This document shows positions 32,629 to 43,618 of a stretch of 64,000 bases of DNA, one piece after another. Position 1 is the stretch's first letter, and each line of letters starts with the position of its first letter. The stretch lies in NCBI GenBank assembly GCA_021495925.1, contig JAKEKT010000013.1, positions 434,001 through 498,000 on the forward strand. The letters run 5' to 3'. Position numbers and translations under genes: made by a program. The notes under the pieces were generated by a model. The model did no database searches and was not told where the DNA came from. It saw only the letters and a list, made by a program, of their open reading frames with translations. Source of the DNA: Diplodia intermedia. Taxonomy: Eukaryota; Ascomycota; Dothideomycetes; Botryosphaeriales; Botryosphaeriaceae.

Positions 32629-33950
32629 TTACTCCTCCCTAAACTCCACCCGCGCCTCCCCATCTCGAAACAAATCCACATAATCCGTCCTCCCCTCCAA
32701 CAGCCTCTCAAAATTCAACCGCGTGCTCCACCTCACATTCTTCGTATACGCCCTATCATTCCAGCCCACCCTCTCATTAATATCGCTCTCACCCTTCCTA
32801 TCCCCCGCGCGCCTATGATGCCCAAAAACCTGCGGCTGCACCGACAAACACTCCAACATAACGCCCTCCCCCCTCCCCTCCTCGCTCCCATCGCACAACC
32901 CACGCAACATCATATCCATCGTCCCCGTCAAATTCCGCACGGCCATCTCCCACAACACGCGGCGCGCGCCGCCCCGCGACACGCCGTACGCGAGCGTGCA
33001 CGTGTTGCCGCGGGCGCGGTGCGCGACGCGCGTGTGGGCGGGGTACTCGGTGAGCAGGTTCCAGCCGCCGTTCTCGACGTCGATGTGCTGCTGCTCGGGG
33101 ACCGTGGCGTCGTCGGCGATGACGGCGCGCGCGAGCAGCGTGTTGCCGTCGCTGGCTTTGGGGAAGCGCGTGCCGCAGTGCCCCAGCCAGAGCACGTCCC
33201 ACCGCGCGGTGTCGCCGTAGGGCGAGGTGGTGGCGGGGGCGGTGGCGCCGGCGAGGCGGCGCACGTCGATGTTGGTGGGGCGCTCGATGGGCAGGATGGG
33301 CGGGGGGTAGGATGGGTCGAGGTATTGTGACGATGTGCCGCGGAGGGGTTGGAGGAGGAGTTGCGAGGCTTGCGCGAAGAGACGTGTTTGCGTTTTCAGC
33401 CGGATGTCCCAGTCGGCGTCGTTTTCGAGGATTAGGGCCGAGGTGAGGTCTTGTTCGACGATCCTGCGGGGTGGGTGGGTGCTGAGTAAGAGGTGTGGTG
33501 TGGTCCGAGTTTGGGAGGCCAAGCAAGGCGTGGCGGCGACTCACATTCGCAGAACGTTCATGTGCGCGCGCCAAGCGTACAAGCTGCCTTTGGCAAGGTT
33601 GGTTTCCTTGGCGCCGGGAGGGAGGGCCTTCTCGTCGACTTCGGTGACTCCGTCTACGTATTCGATGTCTAGGCCGGTCAGGGCAGCGGCCAGTGACATG
33701 GAATCGCGGAGGTCAGTCCGAGAAGGGAGGTTGATGACGAAGATCTTTTGGAACTGCTTGTGGTCAGCGGTGTATCAATGCAAGAGGTCACAAGACTGAC
33801 CCCAAGGGTTCGGTTTGAGGCATCGTCGAGCAAGTCCGAGCCATATGCTCCGTTCAGGGGCGTGCCGGTGCACAGGAAGAGCACCAACAAGACCAGGCCG
33901 CACGCCCCAATCAACGCATTGCGAGAACGGAACGACGATATGGTCACCAT
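32629..33950 (-). CDS. Glycosyltransferase family 25-like type II membrane protein
   Basis: Exons 33950-33801, 33753-33545 and 33463-32629 sum to 398 codons. Residues about 10-30 form one transmembrane anchor (LIGACGLVLLVLFLC), the type II layout of Golgi glycosyltransferases. The catalytic region starts IFVINLPSRTDLRDSM and continues EYVDGVTE. It includes the acidic motif ALILENDADWD, formed across the second splice site, and a conserved CTLAYGVSRGGARRVL block. These are the landmarks of fungal GT25 proteins annotated as LPS-type glycosyltransferases. The donor sugar and acceptor are not predictable. Strong family match; a Golgi location is inferred from the anchor. Confidence 0.88.
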
Positions 33951-34793
33951 TCCTTGTTCCAGATAGATGATCACTTGCTGGAACGGTGAGTGTGGTGAGT
34001 CGTGGTGAAGTGTCGGCCGCGATAAGGGGGATTTACGCATTAGCGTATCCGAGGGTGGCGCCACACCAACTTCGGCCCCACTTTACGAACTGACACTACG
34101 AATTAACGAATCAAATGCTCCCTTACACTATGCGCGACTGTACTGTAGCAAATAGGCATCTGATTTCCTACAAGCGTTGCTCTGCAGCTTTCGAGTAGTA
34201 TGGGCCCAAACCTCCGAGGCTGGCTGCAACTGCACCCTGCATGGTCTTTCAGATGAGCTATGCCTGAACGAACATTAGCTGGCTGCTAAAAACATTCCAG
34301 AAGGCCCACTGACCGGCTTCAGAAGACTGGAGCAATAGAAGCTCCCCAGATGAAGCTCACCTTTCTAACGTGGGCTGATACTTGAAGTGGAGCAATCTTC
34401 CTGTTGAACAACCGCATCTATGTCTAGACATTGTTCCTAGGGGGTCGTATAATCAGTCAAGCAAGCTCTTTTGTCGCTAGCTGAGCCGTTGCGTGTGGCC
34501 GTCTAGGGTTCTGCGATCGGAAGACTTCTCTTGGTTTCCAGTACAAGCGAATCTAGGATATCTGTTAAGAGGAGAGCCGGCCGAACGTCTTGATTAGCAT
34601 CTGGATTGGAGTGGTTTTGCTCCTCTTGATCAGTCACCGAACGTGGAGAGGCTGGAATGAAGTTGAAGCAAATAATCAGTTCTATAACAATTTTAAAGAA
34701 GTTCGTAACTTGTAACCTCCCGTCCAGCTCTTCCCAGCGCCTCTATACACCACATTCAATCTCTGCCTTGCCATGCTCCCACACTCTAACCCT
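33951..34793. other. Intergenic, no gene seen
   Basis: About 840 bases between the GT25 promoter and the 3' end of the membrane-protein gene. No supported frame. Confidence 0.5.
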
Positions 34794-35419
34794 CTACATG
34801 TATTGCATCTCCGGATCCGATTCCGAGTCGGACTCCTTCTTCCTCTCCGAGCGAGGCACACCGCACTTCTTGAAGTAGCGGAAATCGAGGATGGAGGCGA
34901 TGGCAGTCTGGAGAGCGAGCATGCTACAATTCAATCAGCCACAGAACAGCGAGTTAAAAGGGGAAAGAGAGGAACTTACTGCAGGACGCCGGCAAGGCCA
35001 CAAACGACCCAGCTGATGATGCAGCTGGTTCCGGTGCAAGAGTTCAAGTTTGCCCTGAAGACCATGAAGACGACGGCAGCCCAGAGAACAACCTCAATGC
35101 AGTTGAGGATTGCGTTGGCCTTGAAGCTGCGCCACCTCCGAAGCTTGGCGACGTGCTCGGTCAAGATCTCGTAGCTGATGATGATCAAAGATTTCGCGCC
35201 CTAAATGCAGTTAGCGAGCGGGAACGTTGAGGGTGAAAGCGGGCTACTGACCATAGAGAGAGCCATGGTGTTTGCTCGTGTGGTTGGCACATTCATCCTC
35301 ATCCGGACAAAAGAGAGAATGACGGCGGCCGTGACCAGTATAAACTGGGTGATGTGAATCCCGAGGCTGAATCGGGGGTTGAAGAGGGGAGAGTCATTGA
35401 AGAAGTTCTTGAGGCCCAT
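34794..35419 (-). CDS. Four-helix integral membrane protein, MARVEL-like
   Basis: Exons 35419-35252, 35200-34980 and 34923-34794 sum to 173 codons. Introns use GTCAGT with a GCTAAC branch, and GTAAGT...TTGTAG. The protein has hydrophobic segments near residues 20-40 (ITQFILVTAAVILSFV), 50-65, 85-105 (VVLWAAVVFMVF) and 115-140, and a charged cytoplasmic tail (RSERKKESDSES). Size and spacing fit small fungal MARVEL-domain proteins, which sit in the plasma membrane or endomembranes. I see no enzyme motif. Confidence 0.75.
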
Positions 35420-36654
35420 CTTGTCGGATTTTGGATTTGGAAGTGAGACTGAGTGTTGGATGTAGATGTTGGTGGTGGAGGATGAGAGGAGTTGAAGCTG
35501 ATGGTTTCGACAATGATGGCCTGAAAACACGCTGGTTTTCTATTCAGCATGCCTTTGCCCAGCCTGGGTCCTGGCTTATCGAGCAGAGGAGGCGGAGCGC
35601 ATCAATCCGGCGGAGTACTTCGTCGTTCGTATCTCGCATCGGATTGGGCAAGGCGCCCCCCACGGACGAATCCGAGCCCACTCGCTTTCCAGACGAACTA
35701 AGTATAGCCTCCCCCCAGAAACCACAATGAAACACCCAGTCACAGCGTAGCCTGCGGCAGTAGCTTCAGCCCTAGGGCGCTGCAGGTGGGGACTTCGCAT
35801 CGACGGCTCGTCTTCGCAACGTCTCAGCCCAGATCCCCCGCAGACATGACACCCAAGCGGCCCAGGCCCGAGCCCAAGACCCTTTATTCATCCTGCCCTC
35901 CTGTCACTCGTCTTCGGATCTGCTCCGCCCGCCCCGCATCTGCCCAAGTGTTTTGCACCGTTGGCATCTTGAGTCCGGCTAGTGAAGCTTAAAAATAAAA
36001 ACGCACCATCTCGCCGAGTCAGTCAGCCTCAACGAAACCCGAGATCCCGAGTTGCGGATGGGCGATCTCGGACCCCCTTCGACCCTGCATCCTGATGGCC
36101 GAATCACACCCTGTGACGAGAGACATGAGGGACTTCGGGTTGCCTATTTTTAAATATCGTTGAAAGCGGGCCACCGCAAACACCGTGGAAAGTTCGCTTT
36201 CTCGGCACCACCTTCGCTTTGTCGCGCCGCAGATCTGCATCTCGTGGTGTCTAAGATTTTCTTAGATGTGGCAGCCGGACAGATACCCGCGAAGCTCCGG
36301 CCAAGCCCCTTCAAACCAAGGTCAAGCAGGTATTTGAGGGTGGGCTCCCCCCGGCCCAGCTTTGCCGGCTTTTGAGATAACGGGTTGGCTTGTCGTCGCC
36401 CTCTTGGATGTCGATGGTGGGACATGGTCATTGGTGGAGTCATCCAGCAACGACTTGAGCGGGGATGAACACTACTTGGCATTGCATACAGGTTTCAGCC
36501 TTCCTTCCCTCTGACGTCTACCATTTAACAAAGGTCAAGCCAAAAACGCCATCCCGCAGACCGAATACGGAACGAACCCTATCTCAAGCCCCTCACATGG
36601 TCACCACGACTCAGCGTCAGCCGCCCGTCGAATCTGCGCCAACACGTCCTTCAC
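35420..36654. other. 1.2-kb intergenic region, no gene seen
   Basis: Several open frames but none with clear codon bias, start and splice sites. The segment 36150-36480 has some coding-like composition on the minus strand and may be a relic. Confidence 0.4.
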
Positions 36655-38145
36655 TCACTCAACACCCGATGCATTTTTCCGCAAGTCCGCCACCCGCCTG
36701 CGCTCACCACCCTCGAACCGCTCAAACGCATCCAACAGTCCCCGGAAGTTCCCACGCGCCTCGCCCTGCCATTGCTTGGCACGGAAGCAACTCCAAAGAA
36801 GCTCCATCACGTCGACCGTAGGAGCAGCGTCGTTGCGTTCGCCTTCATCACGGTTGGTGGTGGTAGTGGTGACTGTTCCGCCGCCGTTGCCATCGCTGCT
36901 GCCTTTCTCATCGCTGCTGCCGCCGCTCTCATCGCCATCGTTGTCGTCGTTGTCATCGTCGCCGTCACTGTCGTCATCGGCGTCGCTGCGACACAAAGCC
37001 ATCAGCCGTTCCCCACAAGCCTCGACCAGATGCTCCATCCCGAACCAGGGGTCAGGCTCGGAGCCAGAGTCGACGACGTCCGGTGATCTGCTACCGGCTT
37101 GGAACGCGTGCCCGACTCGCGCACCCAGCACGTCTTGCGCTACGGCCCCTCACTCCTCTCCACCCGTCGTCGTCTCCTGCGAATGCCAGCGCTCGACGTC
37201 AGGAGCAAGAGATGCATGCAGCACGTCGGGCGCGGGGCGAGGCGTGAGGCGCACCTAGCTCCGACATGAACGCGTGCCAGTTGCCGTCGGTGTCGGCGTC
37301 GGTGTCGGTGTCGTGGGGGTCCGTCGTCGTTGTCGAGAGTGGAGCGAGCGAGGCGGCCATGCTCTCGCCGGCTGCGTGTTGTGCAGGAGGTGGTCGTACG
37401 TGCAAGTCGTACACCTTCGAGCACCGCCCCGAAGCTGGCAGACGCGTACCGCTCGATCCAGACGCGCTCGAAGGTCGCGAGCGAGCTGCTGCGTCGTCGT
37501 CCGCTCGAAGTGGCACGTGTCGGTGTACCGCAGCATGTCCCATGTCGAGCCAGTACTTCGTCGGGGCCGTGTAGAAGTGCGCGCGCTCTCGGCCAGGCTG
37601 AGCGCGAGCGAGGCGCACCTGGTGCAAAAGCCCTTGTTCCGAGAGGGTGGTGGGGAAGCTGCGGGATGTCGATGATCGGCTCTTCGACAGATTTTTGAAG
37701 CAGGGTTCTGCCGATGCGCGCCTGGTAGGACGGACGGACGGACGGCGCAGTTGGTGTAGAGGTCGCGGATGGCTTTGGGACCCTGCCAGCGAGCGAGGAT
37801 GTCCCATACCTGGCCGCGGCTGAAGTCGTCGGCATTGAGGCATTCGTCGAAGCGGACGTGTAGAGGGTGTGCGTCATGAGCGATTCTCTGACCAGTCTGA
37901 AGCTGCGACGAGGAGACGGCACGGAAAGAGTCGTTGAAGTGACAGAGTCTGACGTCATTTCTATGAGCTTCGGAATGGAGCTGGACAGATTAGTAGAAGC
38001 ATTCAGATGTCCCGCTGACAACTTACTATGACGTGCTTGATGATTTCCAGGCGAACCGAGTCGTACAGATCTCGATGAGTATCTCATTGGGGCAATCTGG
38101 CAGGGATACCACTGTTTTTGCGTACGGAGAAGATGTGTGGGGGCA
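36655..38145 (-). pseudogene. Degraded F-box-like gene
   Basis: On the minus strand near 38110 a block reads LPDCPNEILIEI, like the start of fungal F-box proteins. A GTAAGT...CCAG intron with a TACTAATC branch then leads to a frame reading HRNDVRLCHFNDSFRAVSSS and DILARWQGPKAIRDLY. From about 37700 coding character jumps between all three frames (FYTAPTKYWLDM, FERVWIERYA, then a DTDTDADTDG run) without usable introns. An acidic block rich in Asp repeats follows, and the last frame stops at 36655. No ATG fits the first block. The simplest reading is an F-box-like gene with several indels. A heavily mis-assembled or low-quality stretch would look the same. Confidence 0.4.
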
Positions 38146-38506
38146 ATGGGAAGGTTGAGATGGTAGAGGGCTTGGAAGTTCACATAGCTCTAATGGACTT
38201 GAAGAGGTTTTTATATGTAGTACTATGCTGAAGCATGGGCAAGCATTTCCCAGAGCAGTCGGCGTACGCGAGGTCATAATTTTGGCTGCGGCACAGCTCA
38301 GTTGGGCTGGGTCACTAAGGACATCCACGCGCCGGTAAGCCTCGCCAAGATGGCGCGTCCGCCCATGTACCGGCACCCGTCCATCACCAGCACCCCGGAA
38401 GCCCCACATCAGCGACCTCGAAGCCCCACACCCGCGCACAAAATCCTTGCCATGAGGAACGCCTTCGCCCATGCAGTGTGCGCTCAAAGCCCCACACTCC
38501 ATGTCC

Positions 38507-38989
38507 TCAGAGCCCCACACCAGCAACAAACGCAATCCGCAGCCCGAACCCAAACCACGTCAAGCCCTGATTGCCCCAATCCTGCCACCGCGTCCACGCG
38601 CGGGGGTCGTAGAACACCTCGGGCTGCCCCGCCGCATCCGCAATCAACTTGAGCGCCCACAGGTGACCGATGTCGGACGAGACGATGATGCTGGCGAGGA
38701 CGAGGCGCCAGATGTCGCGGCGCTGCGTGCCGACGTAGCGCAGCACGCCCAGTTCGACGAAGGCGAAGAGCACGTAGAGCGAGGCCACCTGCCACAGTAG
38801 CATCGTCTCGATGGGGGTTTGGTGGAGCGTCTGCGCGTGCAGGGCGGGCGGCGTGATGATTTGCAGCGTTTTGGTCGGCGACGCGACGTAGATGTAGGCG
38901 CCGTTGAGCGCGAAGATGGGCTCCAGGAAGGTGAAGAAGGCCCGGTAGATGAGCGGGATCTGCTTCGGGGGGTTGGTGGTGGGCGCCAT
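38507..38989 (-). CDS. Small integral membrane protein, DUF7704-like
   Basis: A single exon of 160 residues from a good ATG at 38989. It has four hydrophobic segments: about residues 12-35 (IYRAFFTFLEPIFALNGAY), 62-85, 95-120 and 140-160. A conserved-looking Y-x-FFTFLEP start, an RDIWRLVLASIIVSSDIGHLW block and a W-x-DWGNQGLTW-x-G end match what I recall of the fungal DUF7704 family. Function is unknown. Coding strand, start and length are well supported. Confidence 0.8.
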   Translation of the reverse strand: MAPTTNPPKQIPLIYRAFFTFLEPIFALNGAYIYVASPTKTLQIITPPALHAQTLHQTPIETMLLWQVASLYVLFAFVELGVLRYVGTQRRDIWRLVLASIIVSSDIGHLWALKLIADAAGQPEVFYDPRAWTRWQDWGNQGLTWFGFGLRIAFVAGVGL

Positions 38990-39936
38990 GATGGGTGGGG
39001 TTGCGGTGGGTGGGCGCAGGTCTGGTTGTTGACGGGAGGCGATGGGATGCGGACTGGGCGGGGTTGGATGGAATACGATATATACGATGCTCCGGTTAAG
39101 GTTCTGGCGCGGATATCACGGAAATGAAAGCCGAGCCTAAAACTCGCGCGTCAGCACTTAATTGGCACATCAGTAGTCTGTGACCGTGGGCGTCATCCTG
39201 GATTCAGGTAGTAGATATCTCTGCTCGATGCGCCCATCTCTTGCTTGACAACCTCCGGCTGCTGGGCGATTGAAGCCATGTCCATCACAAGCAGCGTGGT
39301 AAGCCTGTCCGCTGCCCGCATTTGAACCTTGGCAATGCACGTGACGAAAGCAAATGCATCTGCTTCACTGGTTGAGTCCCAAAGACGAATTCTTTCACCC
39401 GTGTATTTGGCTTTCCTTGGGGCGGAGTAGAAGACATATAGCTCGAAAAGGGAACCTTCGGCACAGAGGGCGTGCAGGCGGTTGAGGATGCGGAGGGAGG
39501 CGGCGGCAGCGAACGAGGCCTGGTTCTGCGCACCGGACAGATTCCACCAGCGGCCCCGGAGTAGACTTCACAAACGAGGAAAGGGAAAGGCCGCCTTCGG
39601 CTGCTTTAAAGGGTTAGAAACCAGCTCGCCTGTCTCACAGAGCGAATCGTGCGCGTTGCGCCAGTCAGACAGCACGTTTGCGGCAGCGTTCCACCCGGAG
39701 AGACAGAGCTGGAGATCGGGACGAGGCGGCATTAGCTGTGCACTTGACCGCGAGACTTGGGGAGCGGCGTTGCGTGGCAGGTCAGCGTCCCAAGCCTGGC
39801 CTCAAGACAGCTTGATGCATTTTTGTAACCCGATTTCGAAGCGAACGTCATCGAGGCGCCAGGTGGCGTCGTTGGCATCGTCTCAGGCCAGCTCGCGGGC
39901 GCAAGCGCAGAAGCGCGAGGCCGACCGGCTCAGCTC
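38990..39936. other. Intergenic, no convincing gene
   Basis: A plus-strand frame of nearly 300 codons starts at 39482 and runs antisense to the relic described next. Its codon usage is irregular and no motif is visible, so it was not called. Confidence 0.35.
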
Positions 39937-40426
39937 TCAGGCTGCGGCGAGCTTTGGGTCCGAGAAGACGGCATCGACGGCCTCCGGGACGGGCGCAGGC
40001 AGCAAATCCCAGATCTCGGTCACTATCCCCGCCTTCCCGATCAACCCCCGGTATTCCTTTGCCTGTGTGGTGCGCAATGGCGACGTTGCATGCGTGCTGA
40101 TCGGCCCGGGCTCGGAAGCGGCATCTTCAGAGAGGAGGGAGATGGGCTCGGGTGCGGGTGCAGATGCAGGTGGAATGGCGGCGGCGGCAGTGTCGGTGAT
40201 CAGGCGGCGATGGAACGGACGGCGGCGCCGCTGGCAGTGGGCGACCGCACGGGGTGGACATCTTCAGGCTGTTCGTAGGGACAATCGGAGCGCCTGCGCT
40301 TCCGCGGGGGCGTGGCGTCATCGAAGTTGGGCGACTGACCGCGTGTCCGGCGCGGGGTGAGAGGGAAACGCGATTTGTTTGTTTGTGGAACGGCGACTCT
40401 GGGCACAGCAGGCGTGTAACGGAAGA
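39937..40426 (-). pseudogene. Relic of a fungal PD-(D/E)XK nuclease-like protein, N-terminal type region
   Basis: The minus strand shows a basic, Pro-rich segment (LTPRRTRGQ, TPPRKRRRSD) and then, in another frame, an acidic/Ala-rich segment followed by KEYRGLIGKAGIVTEIWDLL and VPEAVDAVF, to a TGA at 39937-39939. The order of a basic R/K-R linker and then short helices resembles the N-terminal half of the large fungal PD-(D/E)XK nuclease-like family, from memory. No ATG or intron joins the pieces, and the catalytic part is absent. Called as a relic with low certainty. It faces a similar fragment at 40727. Confidence 0.33.
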
Positions 40427-40726
40427 ATTGGGCCCCACCCCGCCAATCTTGCCCACGTAGGCAATTGAATCCAGAACTGGGCGAATTCATCCTTATCTTG
40501 AACTGCCATCGACGGCCGGTCATTGGCTTCAACTGCACACATAAGTAGGAGACCAGACGTGGGTGGAGGCTCATTGTTGGCGGGGACGGCGTGGCGCGTG
40601 ATTGGTTGCTTTCAAGCTTGCTCCTGGTTTTTGCCGGTCGCTTCTCTTCCGCTTTCTCTCCCGCCCTCCGCCGCCCCCCACCATCGAATCCACGCCTCAT
40701 GCCATCGTTCGCCCCTCCATCCTCCC

Positions 40727-41115
40727 ATGGATCGCGCTCGAATCCACGACTGGCTCGGTAAGTACTGGCCGCCCGCGCTGGACCTGCAGCCAGCTTCGTT
40801 CAATCGCCGTCGCGGCTGCGCCCGAGATTGCCTGCCCATGACCCCGCCACGCCGCCCCGGACTCTGACTCTCCTCGCTCGGGGTTCCATGCCTCTGCCCT
40901 CGCTCCTCGACGCTCCACCGCGCAAGCGCCTGCGCTCTTCCGCCAGCTCTGTCACGCCTCGCTCCAGACAGACCTACCCTGCCAGCCACCGCTTCCGTCC
41001 CAGCCTCCTGCACCCGAACGGCGTCGTCATCCCGAACGACACCCACCTCATCCCTGCGGACGTGTTGGCCGACGTGCGTCGCATACTTGATACTGAGGGA
41101 GCCGGTGCCCGCTGA
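40727..41115 (+). pseudogene. Truncated PD-(D/E)XK-like gene fragment, head-to-head with the previous relic
   Basis: The ATG at 40727 opens MDRARIHDWLG, the typical start of the same family. The next in-frame part runs 40790-41115 through TPPRTLTLL and PPRKRLRSSASS, then IPNDTHLIPADVLADVRRIL to a TGA. Joining them needs a 32-nt GTAAGT...CTGCAG intron, shorter than normal. Joined, it gives 118 residues and lacks the nuclease core. After the stop, weak family-like words (GWCHAIT, SVEGSACF) continue in shifting frames to about 41400. It could be expressed as a short protein but reads as a decayed 5' fragment. Confidence 0.38.
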
Positions 41116-41491
41116 GTGGCTTGCCGGGTGGTGTCACGCGATAACGCGCGTGCAGGACCAGCCCGAGGAAGGAAGTCCATGCCCGCGCTCTCGGTAGAGG
41201 GCTCCGCGTGTTTTCGACCTCCGCCCACCTCGAGCACCTCGTGCACCGCAACAGTCATGGTCTTCTCTTCTCGCTCGAAGCCATTGCGCCTCTTCTTATC
41301 ACAGAAAGCACCCTCGTACCTCTGCCGCTGCCCTTTCATGCTCCGTCATCGGCCGCACCCTGTAGTTTTTTATCCACGTCGTCTCCGATGACGCCAGAAC
41401 TTATCATGTGACTACCGTCGATCAAGCTGCGGTCTACTCATCTCATCCTTGACCGAGTCCTCGACCGAGCCAACGACACGTTTATATCACC

Positions 41492-41596
41492 ATGCGTTTC
41501 TCCATTGTCGGTGTTTGCCTCGTTCTGGCCGCTACGCTCGGCCAGGCCAGTCCCGTCAACACCACACCCAATGACGTCAGCAACGATGTAAGATAG
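41492..41596 (+). CDS. Short secreted peptide, 34 residues, or first exon of one
   Basis: The ATG at 41492 is preceded by TTTATATCACC. The peptide begins with a clean signal sequence (MRFSIVGVCLVLAATLGQA) followed by a short Asn/Asp-rich tail to TAG at 41594. The sequence AACGAT-GTAAGA just before the stop could be a splice donor, so the real gene may continue beyond 41650. No relative recognised. Confidence 0.4.
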   Translation: MRFSIVGVCLVLAATLGQASPVNTTPNDVSNDVR

Positions 41597-41845
41597 CCCT
41601 TCTTCTCTTCGAAATCTTGTATCTTGAAGAAGCGAGAGTGGCACATATGCTCATGTCGGTAGAGGGCCGACAACCTGTACTTTCGCCTACGTTGATTTCA
41701 CGGATAATGATGATTGAAATAGCAATTATCTAGCTGATGAAAAAATGACAGGATTGGAGGGAGTGACATCAGCAATTTCAAGTGCAATGAACAAGAGTGT
41801 GCATGAGAGATCTGAGGGTCCAATTCTGGAAAGTGCTTGAGCCTT

Positions 41846-43618
41846 CTACGTAATATGGAATGACTCCAACATCACATTCTCGTCCCCTTCCATCATCGCT
41901 TCTCCATCCATAACACCGTGAAGATAAGTCTCACAAAGGAATTCGAACCGAACAGTCATACATGACTCAACTTGTCGAAGAAGAAAAGGGACCTCGCCGC
42001 CAAGCAAGACGCAGACGACATCTCCTGCGTGGATGCCCTTGTGGCCGAGACCGAAATAACCACATCCTGTAAGAAACATGTCCATTTCGTCAACTATGTG
42101 GCACATGGATTTTGAGATCTCTTTCCATATCGCATCAGGCAGACCGCTCGTCAGATCGTCGTCCTTCAAGACGTAGTTTCCACAAGAAGACAGGTACTTC
42201 TGCTTGAATTCATCGTTGACCCTGCTCGAGACTCCCGACCGATCTGCTGTGAGGGTTCTGAACAAAGCCTTCCAGTGAGCCTCTCCGGTAAAAGGGTATG
42301 TACTGTTGGAAGCTATCATGTCGGCCAGCTCAGTCAGTCGAGACTCTGTTAGTAGCATAGGGCTGTTGTCTTCTTGTCCAAGGAAATCTTTGATGTGAAT
42401 GACTCGGTCGATTGTGTCGATGCGTTTGCCCCGAATGGAAATGGCCGTTGTTTCTTCGGACCCTTTGAGCACTGCGACATCCGATACCGTGTTACCGGCG
42501 GCACGAAAGAACTTCTCAGGTGCAAATCGGTAGTATCTTTGCAGAACACCTCCCATACTTTTTGGCTGAGTCCAGTCCGGCACCCACGAAGGAAGATCAA
42601 GGCCAGTGGTCTGTCGATGGTATAGAATGACGGACGATAGCACGCGCAAGTCTTTCCGGCTCTCTAGAAGGTGTATTGCGCAATCGACATAGACATCTTC
42701 AACATCCTTGTTGTAGTCGACATTGATACCATCGGTAAAAGATTTGCTACCAATAGCCTTCAGAGCGTAGACCTTGTCCCGGGCGTCCTGGCACTTCTTG
42801 TTTCGAGAATCCAGAAACAGAATCCGCAAATCCAGAGCCTCGTCGCGATTTCGAGAATTTTCAGCAAGGAAGCAGTCTCTCCACATTCCGAGGCTGGTTA
42901 TTTGAGCAGTAGTCCTGGTGAATGGAAAGTACCCGGAACCAGTCATTCGAGAAACGCCCTGGAAAACTGTGTCAAACGGTAGGAGTAACTCGCCGCAACA
43001 AACCATTGCCTCTTTGGCGGAAACCACTTCTTGAACCACCCACGCACGTTCGAAGTATGGGCGAATGATTGTGCATTCAACTGCTTTTGTCCTTTCTGTC
43101 ATGGTGCTTTGTAGATTGCGGGAGGTGATCCTGGCGTTTTTGGTTCCATCGTTGACGGCGAACTTTGCCAATGTGTCGAAGGCAATCTTGCTGAAGTTGT
43201 CCGCTTTGCCCAGCCAAACGAGGACTCGGCTGGCATTGGCGTAGATATCGCCCATGATCATCACTTGAGATGACTTCTCCATTTTGTCTTGCTGATTGAT
43301 GCAGATGGCGTCGATCCAAATTTTCCTGGTTGACTTCCCACTCCTTGTCAGTTCATGCCGCAGGTGTTCCAGTGCGTCGTGCAGGTTGCTTTGGATGGCG
43401 AAAGAGTGCTGGTTTAGCATGACGGCGTGAGTCCTCTCTGAACTTCCCCAGACGTACGAGAGGGCTTCATACTCCGGGGCAGTGTTTAGGAGATGAGTGT
43501 TCATTGTTGCTTGGATGATGCTCGCATCGCTTTCTTCTTTCTCACAATTGAAATGGAGTTCTAATAGCCGGATTGACGATCCGCAGACAGAGAGTGGAAC
43601 CGATTGGTAAATTTCCAT
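41846..43618 (-). CDS. HET-domain (heterokaryon incompatibility) protein, complete
   Basis: A single exon of 590 residues from ATG 43618. HET blocks are all present: EYEALSYVWGSSERTH near residue 50, IWIDAICINQQDKMEKSSQV near 100, MGDIYANASRVLVWLG, then YFERAWVVQEVVSAKEA near 190. The remainder contains LPSWVPDWTQP and a C-terminal region with GLGHKGIHAGDVVCVLLGGEVPFLLR, the usual C-terminal signature of this class of HET proteins. Intact and without nonsense codons, unlike several neighbours. The role in allorecognition-triggered cell death is known for some family members and only inferred here. Confidence 0.95.
   Translation of the reverse strand: MEIYQSVPLSVCGSSIRLLELHFNCEKEESDASIIQATMNTHLLNTAPEYEALSYVWGSSERTHAVMLNQHSFAIQSNLHDALEHLRHELTRSGKSTRKIWIDAICINQQDKMEKSSQVMIMGDIYANASRVLVWLGKADNFSKIAFDTLAKFAVNDGTKNARITSRNLQSTMTERTKAVECTIIRPYFERAWVVQEVVSAKEAMVCCGELLLPFDTVFQGVSRMTGSGYFPFTRTTAQITSLGMWRDCFLAENSRNRDEALDLRILFLDSRNKKCQDARDKVYALKAIGSKSFTDGINVDYNKDVEDVYVDCAIHLLESRKDLRVLSSVILYHRQTTGLDLPSWVPDWTQPKSMGGVLQRYYRFAPEKFFRAAGNTVSDVAVLKGSEETTAISIRGKRIDTIDRVIHIKDFLGQEDNSPMLLTESRLTELADMIASNSTYPFTGEAHWKALFRTLTADRSGVSSRVNDEFKQKYLSSCGNYVLKDDDLTSGLPDAIWKEISKSMCHIVDEMDMFLTGCGYFGLGHKGIHAGDVVCVLLGGEVPFLLRQVESCMTVRFEFLCETYLHGVMDGEAMMEGDENVMLESFHIT

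Noticed and set aside
37740..38183. Long minus-strand frame starting at 38183 as a real protein
   Set aside because: The F-box-like words lie in a different frame; this one has a random composition.
39482..40360. Plus-strand gene of nearly 300 codons
   Set aside because: No family motif; codon usage is irregular and it runs antisense to a better-supported relic.
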